From the NCBI GenBank assembly GCA_017461765.1, contig JAFTXO010000033.1, forward strand, positions 1-64,000: a stretch of DNA of 64,000 nucleotides, written 5' to 3'. Made by a program: the position numbers and the translations under genes. How positions within the stretch are numbered: position 1 is the stretch's first letter; each line of letters begins with the position of its first letter. Source of the stretch: Clostridia bacterium (GTDB lineage: Bacteria > Bacillota > Clostridia > Oscillospirales > CAG-272). Shown here one piece after another: positions 52,305-63,242 of this stretch. The notes below the pieces were generated by a model. That model saw only the letters and a program-made list of their open reading frames with translations. It was not told the DNA's origin and ran no database searches.

Positions 52305-52904
52305 TTAAATGTCGCGTCTGCCTTGGATAGCTCTGAAAAGAGTTATCTCGTCAGCATATTCGAGGTCAGCCCCGACAGGAAGACCGTTTGCTATTCTTGT
52401 AACCTTTATGTCAAAGGGCTTTAAAAGTCTTGAAATATACATTGCCGTAGCCTCACCCTCAACAGTAGGATTGGTTGCAATAATAACCTCGGAAATGTTT
52501 TCATTCTCAACTCTTTTTAAAAGCTCTTTTATTGTAAGCATATCCGGGCCGATTCCTTTCATTGGCGAGATAGTGCCATTTAAAACATGATAAACTCCCG
52601 TGTATTCCTTTACCTTTTCAAGAGCCATAACGCTTTGAGGATCTTCAACCACGCAAACAATAGAATGGTCTCTTGTGGATGAGGAGCATATATCGCAAAT
52701 TTCAGAATCGGAAATGTTCTGACAAACAGAGCATATACCGATATTGGTTTTTGCAGCAATGATAGCATCTGCAAAAGCTCTTGCGTTTTCTTCGCTCATA
52801 TTCAAAATGGAAAAAGCCATTCTTGTAGCGCTTTTCTTACCGACACCCTCAAGAGAACGGAACTTGTCAACAAGATCCTGAAGCGGCTTTAATAATGTTT
52901 CCAT
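52305..52904 (-). CDS. recR: Recombination mediator RecR
   Basis: RecR acts with RecO to load RecA on gapped DNA. The 199-residue protein has the N-terminal helix-hairpin-helix (FRSLEGVGKKSATRMAFSIL near residue 15), the C4 zinc finger (CSVCQNISDSEICDIC near 57), and the Toprim domain (VVEDPQSVMALE near 86, ATNPTVEGEATAMYISRLL near 143). Start overlaps the ybaB stop by one base. Confidence 0.98.
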   Translation of the reverse strand: METLLKPLQDLVDKFRSLEGVGKKSATRMAFSILNMSEENARAFADAIIAAKTNIGICSVCQNISDSEICDICSSSTRDHSIVCVVEDPQSVMALEKVKEYTGVYHVLNGTISPMKGIGPDMLTIKELLKRVENENISEVIIATNPTVEGEATAMYISRLLKPFDIKVTRIANGLPVGADLEYADEITLFRAIQGRRDI

Positions 52905-53251
52905 TAAAACATACCGCCAAGGCCCATACCCATACCGCCAAGAGGACCTGTAACCTTTTTCATTTCTTCATCAGCATCGGAATTTACTTTTTTAATAGCC
53001 TCATTAACGGCAGCGACCATAATATCGGAAAGAGTTTCGATATCGTCGGGATCAACGATCTCAGGTGCAATATCGATAGATAATATCTCGCGCTTACCGT
53101 TTATTTTGATTTTAACTACGCCACCGCCCGCCGATACGTCATATTCTTTGTTTTCAAGCTCAAGCTGCTTAGCCTGCATATCCTCTTGCATCTTTTGTGC
53201 TTGCTTGATCATTTCGTTCATGCTCGGACCCTTTGGAACCATTGCTTTCAT
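52904..53251 (-). CDS. Nucleoid-associated protein YbaB/EbfC
   Basis: The 115-residue DNA-binding protein shows MIKQAQKMQEDMQAKQLELE near residue 14, the GGGVVKIKINGKREILSIDI strand block near 42, and a glycine/methionine-rich tail. It lies between dnaX and recR as in most bacteria, 15 bases after dnaX. Confidence 0.96.
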   Translation of the reverse strand: MKAMVPKGPSMNEMIKQAQKMQEDMQAKQLELENKEYDVSAGGGVVKIKINGKREILSIDIAPEIVDPDDIETLSDIMVAAVNEAIKKVNSDADEEMKKVTGPLGGMGMGLGGMF

Positions 53252-53266
53252 AATATACCACCTTTA

Positions 53267-54841
53267 TTAAATAAATTCATCAAGATCGGAAACTGCTTCT
53301 TTTGCAGTTTTCAAAATTATGTTGATTTGCGAAAGAGAATCGATCTCTACATCGCAACAGATCATTGAATCTAAAATATATTTTTTATTTCTTTCCGAGG
53401 AGAGCATAGTAGCCATAAGCTTATTTGATGTAACTATATTGTATTTTTGCTCCTTCGGTATAAAATAACATTCACAGTTTTTAAGGAAGCTTTCAACTGC
53501 TTGATCGTATTCACCTACCTTGGCAATAATATCGGACCAGTTTTCGAGCTTTCGTATTTTATCGTTTTCAACCGATTCATTAACCGAGTCCTCTTGAATC
53601 TCGGTAAATGTATTAGACTTTTTATCGGATTTTTCGGTCTCCGAATTGTGATCCTGGGAAGACGCAGTATCTTGAGAAACAGTAACGCCCTTTGACATAA
53701 GCCTGAGCTTGTCCTCAAGAGCCGATATTCTCGCCAAAAGCGCATCATTAGATGTTGAAAGCTTTGAATCACACATTTTCATAAGTGTGATCTCGGCGCA
53801 TAAGCGTTTGTTTGTCGGGTTTCTCATCATGCTTATATAAGCATCATCCAAAAGACGTGAATGATAGAGAAGCGTGCCCATATCGAAAAGTGATGTAACA
53901 TCCTCAAGGAGCTTGTATTCCTGAGGAATAAGATCAAGGTATTTTGCGCCCGAGCAAGATTTTTGAATCATCATATCTCTATAAAATGATGTAAGATCTG
54001 AGAAAAATACCAAAACATCTTTAGAAGAAACAACGATATCGTTTACAGTCTCAAAAAGCTTTGCATAATCCTTATTTGCTATATATCTTGCTACATCACA
54101 CATTTTATCATAAGAGCTGGTGCCGAGTATCTCATTTACAAGCTCTGCATTTATAGGCTTGTGAGAACCTGCACAAAGCTCCATAAGACTGATAGCATCA
54201 CGCATACCGCCTTGAGCACTTTTTGATATCAAGGCAGCGCCGTCACTTTCAAGAGCTATACCTTCACTGTTGGCAATAAACATAAGTCTCTTTGAAAGCT
54301 CAGCCATAGAAATGCGTCTGAATTCAAATCTTTGACATCTGGATATGATAGTGGCGGGAATTTTATGCGGTTCTGTCGTAGCAAATATATATAATACGTG
54401 CTCCGGAGGCTCTTCAATAGTTTTTAAAAGAGCATTGAAAGCGCTATCAGAAAGCATATGTGCTTCATCTATGATATAAACTCTTTTTTTGAGCATAGCA
54501 GGAGTATACATTACATTGTCACGAAGATCTCTTATATAATCAACACCTGTATTTGTAGCCGCATCCATTTCAATAACATCAGTAGCATTTCCTGAATCTA
54601 TTGCTTTGCAGTTTGCACATTCATTACAGGGATTGCCGTTTTCGGGATTTAGACAGTTTACTACCTTTGCAAGTATTTTTGCACAAGTAGTTTTACCTGT
54701 ACCTCGCGAGCCGGCAAAAAGATAAGCGTGGGATACGGAATTGTTAAGAGCCTCGTGCTTTAAAATAGAAGTTATATGCTCTTGACCCGAAACGTCGTCA
54801 AACTTAATAGGTCTGTATTTTCTGTATAAAGCTTGATGCAT
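53267..54841 (-). CDS. dnaX: DNA polymerase III subunits gamma/tau
   Basis: The clamp-loader ATPase. The 524-residue protein has YRKYRPIKFDDVSGQEHI near residue 6, Walker A GSRGTGKTTCAK near 44, the zinc module CLNPENGNPCNECANC near 63, Walker B VYIIDEAHML near 118, SRC arginine finger in TIISRCQRFEFRR near 160, and domain III after 230. The C-terminal 150 residues are low-complexity, Ser/Asp-rich. First gene of dnaX-ybaB-recR. Confidence 0.97.
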   Translation of the reverse strand: MHQALYRKYRPIKFDDVSGQEHITSILKHEALNNSVSHAYLFAGSRGTGKTTCAKILAKVVNCLNPENGNPCNECANCKAIDSGNATDVIEMDAATNTGVDYIRDLRDNVMYTPAMLKKRVYIIDEAHMLSDSAFNALLKTIEEPPEHVLYIFATTEPHKIPATIISRCQRFEFRRISMAELSKRLMFIANSEGIALESDGAALISKSAQGGMRDAISLMELCAGSHKPINAELVNEILGTSSYDKMCDVARYIANKDYAKLFETVNDIVVSSKDVLVFFSDLTSFYRDMMIQKSCSGAKYLDLIPQEYKLLEDVTSLFDMGTLLYHSRLLDDAYISMMRNPTNKRLCAEITLMKMCDSKLSTSNDALLARISALEDKLRLMSKGVTVSQDTASSQDHNSETEKSDKKSNTFTEIQEDSVNESVENDKIRKLENWSDIIAKVGEYDQAVESFLKNCECYFIPKEQKYNIVTSNKLMATMLSSERNKKYILDSMICCDVEIDSLSQINIILKTAKEAVSDLDEFI

Positions 54842-54900
54842 AATTTCTCCTTATTAAATCAAAAAACAAGATGTCATATAAGATCATACACCTAAAATTC

Positions 54901-55146
54901 GAGCTGATTTTACATGCGCAAACCAAGAGCGTATGCTCAGAACAAGCACCCTCACGGCACATCTCCAAAACTGCTTAGTGCTGCTTGGTCCCCCACCTGA
55001 CACGGTTCACAGCCGGAAATTGCGCAAGACTCATTCGTCAACGCATCCGCAAATGGCGCAAGACCACACAAAACCAGTCCTCAGATTAGGATTCACCCCT
55101 GCATATAGCGGATTTCAGGTACAGGGCACCGCTACCGCCCCAGCTA
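54901..55146 (-). ncRNA. ffs: Signal recognition particle RNA (large, Bacillus type)
   Basis: The minus strand carries GTGCCCTGTACCTGAAATCC and GCAGGGGTGAATCC of the Alu domain, and the helix 8 core CAGGTGGGGGACCAAGCAG (complement of 54981-54999) followed by CACTAAGC. In the usual CAGGTCCGGAAGGAAGCAG the closing pairs are CC/GG; here they are GG/CC with a GGGA GNRA loop, a compensated change that supports the fold. AGCTG and CAGCT at the two ends can pair. The location upstream of dnaX is the Firmicutes norm. The rest of the 483-base gap (54842-55324) holds only the eno terminator. Ends are approximate. Confidence 0.93.
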
Positions 55147-55244
55147 GTATGACCTTATATCACAACTTGTTTTTTGTGAAATATTAAAATTTTATATCTT
55201 TTTTATATAAGAAATCAAGATATGTAATAGTATAGCATAAGAGT

Positions 55245-55289
55245 AAGTAAAAAGTCAAGGCAAGAAACGAAATTTTCTCGCCTTAACTT
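55245..55289 (-). terminator. Terminator of eno
   Basis: On the minus strand AAGTTAAGGCGAGAAA and TTTCTTGCCTTGACTT form a 16-pair stem (two G-T pairs), then TTTTTACTT. Confidence 0.88.
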
Positions 55290-55324
55290 GAAATTTATTT
55301 ATAAATATCAAATAATTTATATTA

Positions 55325-56563
55325 TTATATGCCGAAAAGCTCGTTTTCGATTTTTAAAAGACGGTTATACTTTGAAACTCTTTCCATTCTGCACGGTGCA
55401 CCGGTTTTTATAAATTCCGACATAACGGCAACCGAAATATCAGCAATCGAAGTGTCGTCTGTATCACCTGAACGGTGAGAGAGAATAGAATAATATCCGT
55501 TTTCCTTTGCAAGCTTTATAACATCGAGAGTTTCGCTCAGCGTTCCTATTTGGTTAGGCTTTATAAGAATTGTATTAGCCATATTATTTTTTATGCCATC
55601 ATTAAGTCTTTTTTTATTGGTTACAAAAAGATCGTCACCTACCAAAAGAGTTTTTTTGTTTAATTTTTCAGTGATTTGTTGCCATCCCTCGTAGTCGCAT
55701 TCTCCTATAGGATCTTCGATCGAAATAATAGGATATTTTGAAACTAACTCATCCCATTTTGTGATTAGCTCCGATGATGAGAAATCCTTTTTTGCTTTAG
55801 GCAGATGATAAGAACCTTTTTCATACCACTCGCTTGATGCGATATCAAGTGCGAGTTTAACATTTTTAGTGGAATATCCGGCGTTTTTGATAGCAGTAAT
55901 TATCATTTCTATAGCTTCATTTTCGCTTTTGAGATCAGGAGCATATCCGCCCTCGTCGCCTACTGATATCGTATGACCTTCGCTTTTTAAAAGCTTTCCT
56001 AATGCCTGATATATCTCGCATCCCGCCTGCAATGCCTTTGAAAATGACGGAAAATCAACGGGAACTATCATAAATTCCTGAATATCGATGTTGTTAGATG
56101 CATGAGCACCGCCATTTAAAATGTTCATCATAGGAGCAGGCATTCGTCTTGCAAATTCTCCGCCAATATATTTATAAAGGGGAAGTGAATGTAAGCTTGC
56201 AAAGGCTTTATAGATAGCCAGGGAAACGGACAATGTAGCATTAGCACCTAAAACACTTTTGTTTTCAGTCTTATCATGCTCACACATGATCTCATCAATT
56301 TCTCGAGGACATGAAAAGCTTTTATTTACGATAAGGGGTGCAATTACGGAATTTACATTGTAAACCGCTTTTAAAACACCTTTTCCGTTGTATCGCTTGT
56401 CATTGTCTCGAAGCTCTTTTGCCTCAAAAATACCTGTTGAAGCACCTGAAGGTACTGATGCAGTTGCTGATATTCCGTTTTCTAAAACTACAGTCGCTTC
56501 TACTGTGGGATTTGAGCGCGAATCGATTATCTCTCGTGCTTTTAAAGATTTTATAATACTCAT
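55325..56563 (-). CDS. eno: Enolase
   Basis: It converts 2-phosphoglycerate to phosphoenolpyruvate. The 412-residue protein has AREIIDSRSNPTVEATV near residue 9, SGASTGIFEA near 40, GGAHASNNIDIQEFMI near 152, metal ligands in ALDIASSEWY, SIEDP and VGDDL, the catalytic Lys in ILIKPNQIGT near 332, and SHRSGDTDDTSIADI near 362. Slightly short of the usual 425-435 residues; nothing essential is missing. AAGGAG precedes the start. Monocistronic. Confidence 0.97.
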   Translation of the reverse strand: MSIIKSLKAREIIDSRSNPTVEATVVLENGISATASVPSGASTGIFEAKELRDNDKRYNGKGVLKAVYNVNSVIAPLIVNKSFSCPREIDEIMCEHDKTENKSVLGANATLSVSLAIYKAFASLHSLPLYKYIGGEFARRMPAPMMNILNGGAHASNNIDIQEFMIVPVDFPSFSKALQAGCEIYQALGKLLKSEGHTISVGDEGGYAPDLKSENEAIEMIITAIKNAGYSTKNVKLALDIASSEWYEKGSYHLPKAKKDFSSSELITKWDELVSKYPIISIEDPIGECDYEGWQQITEKLNKKTLLVGDDLFVTNKKRLNDGIKNNMANTILIKPNQIGTLSETLDVIKLAKENGYYSILSHRSGDTDDTSIADISVAVMSEFIKTGAPCRMERVSKYNRLLKIENELFGI

Positions 56564-56610
56564 AAAATACTCCTTTTTTCTTTAGTATGTCTTTTTTAGA
56601 AAAAAATATA

Positions 56611-56647
56611 AGCGAAAAAAGAAAAACCGCCGAAATTGGCGGTTTTA
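56611..56647 (-). terminator. Terminator of the AI-2E transporter gene
   Basis: On the minus strand AAAACCGCC and GGCGGTTTT pair with a 6-base loop, followed by TTCTTTTTT. Confidence 0.9.
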
Positions 56648-56649
56648 AG

Positions 56650-58158
56650 TTATTTTTTCTGTTCGTTTTCTTTATTCAAGATCTCGGATATATCGATAGT
56701 AGAGGTGTTGGTACAAGGATTTTCTTTTGACTCTTCAATATCTATATTTATTTGATCCTTCTCGTTTATGATAAGATCCTTGATCTCATTGACAGCCATT
56801 TGGTGAAGCTCGGAATCAATTTTTTTGTTTTCGATCTTTTCTTCCTCTTTGATTTTGCTATATGCTTCAGTAACAAGCGCGGCCTGCATAAATTTTTCAT
56901 CCGAGAAAATATCTTGAGATTTGTAAAGCTCAGTATCCCTCGGCAAATTCTTTTTCTTAAGACGACTATCTATACCGCGAGAGAAGAGATAAGTGATAAC
57001 TGCACAGAGCGGAACACCGATTATCATTCCGACAATTCCGAATAAATAAGAGCAAGCCGTAACTGCAGCGATAACACCAATAGGAGTAAGGCCTGTAGAA
57101 GCACCTATAATATGCGGTGCTATAATATTTCCGTCAACCTGTTGTATTATAAGGATAATTGCTGCAAACGCTATAGCCTTACCAATTCCACCATCAGGAC
57201 TTACAACTATAAGTATAGCAGAAGGAATTCCACCGATAAACGGACCGAAGAAAGGGATCATGTTTGTAAATCCTACGATAACTCCTATAAGAGCAGGCAT
57301 AGGAAATTTAAGTATAGCAAGAATAGATGCAACTACAATTCCAACGAACATAGAGTCGCAAACAGTGCCGACAAGATATCTTCCGACGGTTTTGTCCGAA
57401 TATCTTGCAAAATTCATAAAGCTTTCGTATTTTTCCTTTTTTAATATAGCACAAAGGAATTTTTTGATCTTGGCTCCGATGCTTTCCTTGTGAATAAGGA
57501 AATATATTGAAAGGATAATTCCTACAATAACGTAGAAGACTTGATTTATAAGAACTCCGGCTACCTTTGATACCATATTAAGAAGTCCGTTTACTATGTT
57601 TGATATTTGAGATCCCGATTCAACGGATATATCACCTGAAGAGAATGAAGCTCCGGCAGATGTTAAAAACTTAGTAATGGAAGCCATTATTTCGTTTACA
57701 TCTATATCAAGAGAAGGGAATTCCTCTTGAAGCTTAGCTAAAAATTGCTGAATCCAAGTATAGATGCTATTTATATAACCTTCAATATTTTTAGCAAAGC
57801 TTTCTATATTGTTTACCATAGGAAGAATGATAGCTACCAATATTAATGCAATTATGCCAAAAAATATAATATAAGTGGATATAAGCGAAAGAGCTTTTCT
57901 TAATTTGCGGTGTTCTTTCTTTTTATCTACAAAAGCGAAAACTTTTTTGTTTAAAAGCTTATAAAGCGGATTGCATATATAAGCTATAGCAAATCCGTAA
58001 ATAAATGCTGACATCGCTTTTGCAAAGGCGTTGAGCGCACCAAGAATTGAATTAAATTTAAATATAAGAAAAACAAAAGAAATAAGTGCAGCACCAACTA
58101 AAAAAGCATAGAAAGCGATGGATGCAAATTTTTCATTCTTTTTGAATCTTTTAAACAT
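56650..58158 (-). CDS. AI-2E family transporter
   Basis: The 502-residue membrane protein follows the family plan: helices near residues 15-35, 40-60, 90-110, a long amphipathic region, helices near 200-225, and the conserved FTNMIPFFGPFIGGIPSA near 285, IAPHIIGASTGLTPIG near 335 and FGIVGMIIGVPLCAVITY near 362. The last 100 residues are a charged cytosolic tail (KIKEEEKIENKK). Some family members export autoinducer-2, others are Na+/H+ antiporters; the role here is open. Confidence 0.92.
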   Translation of the reverse strand: MFKRFKKNEKFASIAFYAFLVGAALISFVFLIFKFNSILGALNAFAKAMSAFIYGFAIAYICNPLYKLLNKKVFAFVDKKKEHRKLRKALSLISTYIIFFGIIALILVAIILPMVNNIESFAKNIEGYINSIYTWIQQFLAKLQEEFPSLDIDVNEIMASITKFLTSAGASFSSGDISVESGSQISNIVNGLLNMVSKVAGVLINQVFYVIVGIILSIYFLIHKESIGAKIKKFLCAILKKEKYESFMNFARYSDKTVGRYLVGTVCDSMFVGIVVASILAILKFPMPALIGVIVGFTNMIPFFGPFIGGIPSAILIVVSPDGGIGKAIAFAAIILIIQQVDGNIIAPHIIGASTGLTPIGVIAAVTACSYLFGIVGMIIGVPLCAVITYLFSRGIDSRLKKKNLPRDTELYKSQDIFSDEKFMQAALVTEAYSKIKEEEKIENKKIDSELHQMAVNEIKDLIINEKDQINIDIEESKENPCTNTSTIDISEILNKENEQKK

Positions 58159-58190
58159 TTTTTTCTCCTAAAGTATATTATATTATTACT

Positions 58191-58219
58191 ATTTTAACTT
58201 ATTTAAAGCTGCAAGTCAA
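58191..58219 (-). promoter_or_regulatory. Promoter of the AI-2E transporter gene
   Basis: On the minus strand TTGACT (58219-58214), 17 bases, TAAAAT (58196-58191). Confidence 0.82.
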
Positions 58220-58262
58220 GAGAATTTTGGTAAATATAAATAAAATATATTTATAAAAAAGA

Positions 58263-58290
58263 AAAAATCGGGCTATTGCCCGATTTTTGA
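58263..58290 (-). terminator. Terminator of guaB
   Basis: AAAATCGGGC and GCCCGATTTT pair around four bases; a T tract follows on the minus strand (ATTTTTTCTTTTT). Confidence 0.92.
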
Positions 58291-58294
58291 ATAA

Positions 58295-59791
<1,497 letters not shown>

Positions 59792-59812
59792 TTAATTGAA
59801 TATATTTTTTAT

Positions 59813-59841
59813 ATTATAAAACCAAAAACACGATTTGTCAA
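59813..59841 (-). promoter_or_regulatory. Promoter of guaB
   Basis: On the minus strand TTGACA (59841-59836), 17 bases, TATAAT (59818-59813): full consensus. Confidence 0.92.
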
Positions 59842-59866
59842 CAAAATTTTTCAAAAAACTAAAATT

Positions 59867-60736
59867 TTAAACAGTTTTACATAAAAAAATTTTATCAAAG
59901 TGAGGTTTCATACTCGAAAAAGCCTTTTTCGCTTCGTCTTCCGAATTGAATATACCAAATACCGAAGGACCGCTTCCGCTCATAAGAGCGCCAATAGCCC
60001 CGTTATCTAAAAGCATAGCTTTTATCTTGTGTACCTCGGGATTTGCGACATCTTCAAATTTATTGTATAAAAGAGAAGAAATATCGGAAATGCTATTTTT
60101 GCTTATCGCATCTATCATTTTGTCGTAATCACCGCTTTTTTTGCAATAAATACCGTATTTTTTGTCAAGCTCGGAATAAGCGTGTACTGTGGACAGCTTA
60201 GGCTCATTTCCCATTACGCAAATTAAATTTATATCCTTTAGTGTAGGTAATTTTGTAAGTTTTTCACCAATACCCTGACAAAGATAAGTTCCTCCATGAA
60301 TGCAAAACGGAACATCAGCTCCCAACGACGCACTCAAAGAGATAAGATCATATTCAGATAAAGGATAAGAGAAGGCTTGATTTAAAAGCTTCAAGGTAGC
60401 CGCGGCATCAGCGCTTCCGCCCGCCATCCCGGCGCATATAGGGATGTTTTTCTCAATTTCAAAAAGAAGCTTTTTAAATTTGATATCAGCTTTAGCGATA
60501 AATCTTATAGCGCTTTTGTATACAAGATTGCTTTCATCCCAAGCTATATCCTCGTTATTTGAAACGATTTTAATTTCATTGCAGGCACTATCGTACTCCG
60601 AAACGGTAAGAGTTATTTTATCGTATATGGATATAGTCTGCATAACGGTTTCGATATTATGATATCCGTCACTGCGTTTATCCAAAACATCTAAGTACAG
60701 ATTTATTTTTGCAGGAGATAGAATAGAGAATTTCAT
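59867..60736 (-). CDS. ispE: 4-diphosphocytidyl-2-C-methyl-D-erythritol kinase
   Basis: A GHMP kinase of the MEP isoprenoid pathway. The 289-residue protein starts FSILSPAKINLYLDV, has the ATP site PICAGMAGGSADAAATL near residue 90 and GALMSGSGPSVFGIF near 250. The start at 60736 fits the family N-terminus; a TTG at 60769 inside polA would add 11 residues. It follows polA by four bases without a clear SD, so coupling is likely. Confidence 0.95.
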   Translation of the reverse strand: MKFSILSPAKINLYLDVLDKRSDGYHNIETVMQTISIYDKITLTVSEYDSACNEIKIVSNNEDIAWDESNLVYKSAIRFIAKADIKFKKLLFEIEKNIPICAGMAGGSADAAATLKLLNQAFSYPLSEYDLISLSASLGADVPFCIHGGTYLCQGIGEKLTKLPTLKDINLICVMGNEPKLSTVHAYSELDKKYGIYCKKSGDYDKMIDAISKNSISDISSLLYNKFEDVANPEVHKIKAMLLDNGAIGALMSGSGPSVFGIFNSEDEAKKAFSSMKPHFDKIFLCKTV

Positions 60737-60740
60737 AAGA

Positions 60741-63242
60741 TTATTTAGCGTCAAACCAAGTTTCTCCAAGACCTACATCGGCAGTGAGTGGAACAAGAAG
60801 CTTGACTGCGTTCTCCATTTCTGTTTTAAGGATTTGTTTAGCCTTCTCGGCGCAAGAAACGTGAGATTCAATAATAAGCTCATCGTGTACCTGCAATATC
60901 AGCTTTGCGTCGATATCAGCTTTTTTAAGAGCGTTATGAACATTTATCATGGCAATCTTTATAATATCTGCCGCCGATCCTTGAATAGGGCTGTTCATAG
61001 CAACTCTTTTTCCGAATGAACGCAGATTATGATTTTCAGCCGCGAGCTCTGGAATATAGCGTATACGTCCAAACATGGTCGTTGCATATCCGTCCTGTGT
61101 GGCTTTTTCGACAAGTGAATTGATATAATTGTGAATATCGGGATAAGACTCAAAATAAGAATTTATATAGCTTCGTGCCTCTTTGGTGGAAACGTGAATA
61201 TCCTTTCCCAAGGAAAAATCACCTATTCCGTAAACGATGCCGAAGTTTACCGCTTTTGCGTTCTTTCTCATAATAGGGGTAACCGATTCAAGAGGTACAT
61301 TGAACACCTGAGATGCTGTTATAGCATGAATGTCCGCACCGCTGTTGAAGGCATGGATCATATTTGTATCTTTTGAAAGATGAGCCAAAACCTTCAGTTC
61401 AATCTGTGAATAGTCAGCATCAATAAGAACGTAGTTAATACCTTTTGTTATGAAAAATTTACGAAGCTCTCTTCCTAAACTCGTCTTTATTGGAATATTT
61501 TGAAGATTAGGCTCTGTTGAAGAAAGTCTGCCTGTTACAGTTACGGTTTGGTTAAATGTAGAATGAATACGACCGTTTTTATCGGCAACCTTAAGCAGAC
61601 CCTCACAATAAGTGCTATGAAGCTTCGTTATTTGTCTGTAATCCAATATTTCGTTTATAATAGGAGATTCGGAGCGCAAGCTTTCCAAGATTTCAGCACT
61701 TGTGGAGTAGCCGTGCTTCGTTTTTTTACCGTGAGGAAGCTTCATTTTGCCAAAAAGGACTTCACCAAGCTGTTTTGGAGAATTTATATTGAATTTTTCA
61801 CCTGCAAGAGCATATATCTTTTCTTCGCAATCTTGAGCCAACTCCCCAATTCTTTGAGCATAGAACTTAAGTCCTCGAGTATCTATCCTGAAGCCTTCTA
61901 ACTCCATAGAGGCCAATACCTCGGCAAGAGGGATTTCGATATCGGTAAGAATATTCATTGTGCCTGCTTCGCTTAATTTTTCAGATAATATCTTATAAAT
62001 GGCATATATTATCTGCGGAGCATCCTCTTCCTTAAAGTTGGATCTTAAATATTTTGAGGATATAATATCTATATCGTAAGAATCATCAGATGGAGAAGCC
62101 ACATATGCAGCGAGCATAGTATCAAAAACACAGTTCAGATCATAATTTTTTGTGAGTGCTTTTAAATCGTGACATATTATTTTGTTCCTTTTAAGAAAAT
62201 CATCCATAGGATTGAAATAATAAGTAAAGCGATATTTATCGGTGCAAGCATATATTATATCGTCACACGGATATATGGCTATCAATTCATCCTTCATTTT
62301 ATCAATCATATCCTGAGAAGGAATTTCAGGCATATCCCATGATTTTTGAAATTCTTCTTCATCATTTATATCATCGGCTGAAATACCGAATTTTTTCAAA
62401 AAAGAATTAAATTCATATTTTATAAAAAATTTTCCGAGCTCGGATGAAGATATCTTATGAAGCTTGAAATCAGGGATTGTTTTTTCGATAGGTGCGTCAC
62501 AAACGATCGTAGCTAAAAATTTAGATGTATAAGCCATATCCTTACCGACCTCTATTTTGTGCTTTACAAGATCGGAAATCTCTAAAGAGCTTTCGTAATT
62601 TTCGTAAACTCCGTCAAGAGAACCAAAGGTTGAAATGAGCTTTTGAGCGCCTTTTTCACCAATACCCATAATTCCGGGAATATTATCAGAGGAATCACCC
62701 ATTATGGCTTTCATATCAATGAATTGTAAAGGAGTTACACCATATTCGGAAATAAAAAGCTCGGGGGTATATAAAGTATCCTCCTTGGTCTTTACAAGAA
62801 TAACGGAGCATTGATTGTTTAAAAGCTGCAAAGAGTCCTTATCTCCTGTGAGAATATAAGAATGTATATCGGTATTTTTCATTGCTATTCTTGAAACAGT
62901 GCCAAGAATATCGTCAGCCTCGTAGCCTTCAAGCTCCAAAACATTAAAGCCAAGAAGTTTAGCGCACTCCTTTGCAATCGGAAGCTGCTGAGCAAGGTCC
63001 TCAGGCATTCCTTTTCTTGTAGCCTTATAAAAATCACAAGCCTTATGACGAAATGTTTTTGCTCGAACATCAAAGGCTATAACCGCATATTCGGGTTGTA
63101 AATTATCCAAATGTCTTTTTAATATTGAAATCATGCCAAATATAGCATTGGTAGGAAAGCCTTCTTTTGTTGAAAGAGGACGTATACCGTAATATGCTCG
63201 GTTTAAAATGCTGTTACCGTCGATTATAAGTAGATTTTTCAT
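60741..63242 (-). CDS. polA: DNA polymerase I
   Basis: Repair and Okazaki-fragment polymerase. The 833 residues comprise a 5'-3' nuclease (LIIDGNSILNRAYYGIRPLS near residue 4, GDSSDNIPGI near 180), a middle 3'-5' exonuclease-like domain that keeps FDTMLAAYV but has lost the first DxE motif and so is probably inactive, and the polymerase domain with motif A DYSQIELKVLAHLS near 615, motif B KNAKAVNFGIVYGI near 665 and motif C LQVHDELI near 790. It overlaps the TSCPD gene by four bases. Confidence 0.97.
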   Translation of the reverse strand: MKNLLIIDGNSILNRAYYGIRPLSTKEGFPTNAIFGMISILKRHLDNLQPEYAVIAFDVRAKTFRHKACDFYKATRKGMPEDLAQQLPIAKECAKLLGFNVLELEGYEADDILGTVSRIAMKNTDIHSYILTGDKDSLQLLNNQCSVILVKTKEDTLYTPELFISEYGVTPLQFIDMKAIMGDSSDNIPGIMGIGEKGAQKLISTFGSLDGVYENYESSLEISDLVKHKIEVGKDMAYTSKFLATIVCDAPIEKTIPDFKLHKISSSELGKFFIKYEFNSFLKKFGISADDINDEEEFQKSWDMPEIPSQDMIDKMKDELIAIYPCDDIIYACTDKYRFTYYFNPMDDFLKRNKIICHDLKALTKNYDLNCVFDTMLAAYVASPSDDSYDIDIISSKYLRSNFKEEDAPQIIYAIYKILSEKLSEAGTMNILTDIEIPLAEVLASMELEGFRIDTRGLKFYAQRIGELAQDCEEKIYALAGEKFNINSPKQLGEVLFGKMKLPHGKKTKHGYSTSAEILESLRSESPIINEILDYRQITKLHSTYCEGLLKVADKNGRIHSTFNQTVTVTGRLSSTEPNLQNIPIKTSLGRELRKFFITKGINYVLIDADYSQIELKVLAHLSKDTNMIHAFNSGADIHAITASQVFNVPLESVTPIMRKNAKAVNFGIVYGIGDFSLGKDIHVSTKEARSYINSYFESYPDIHNYINSLVEKATQDGYATTMFGRIRYIPELAAENHNLRSFGKRVAMNSPIQGSAADIIKIAMINVHNALKKADIDAKLILQVHDELIIESHVSCAEKAKQILKTEMENAVKLLVPLTADVGLGETWFDAK

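Noticed and set aside
54933-55187. 84-codon open frame on the plus strand
   Set aside because: Lies opposite the SRP RNA, whose conserved blocks are clear.
59821-59866. Possible terminator after ispE (AAAACT / AGTTTT)
   Set aside because: Only a 6-base A/T-rich stem; too weak to call, though T-rich sequence follows.
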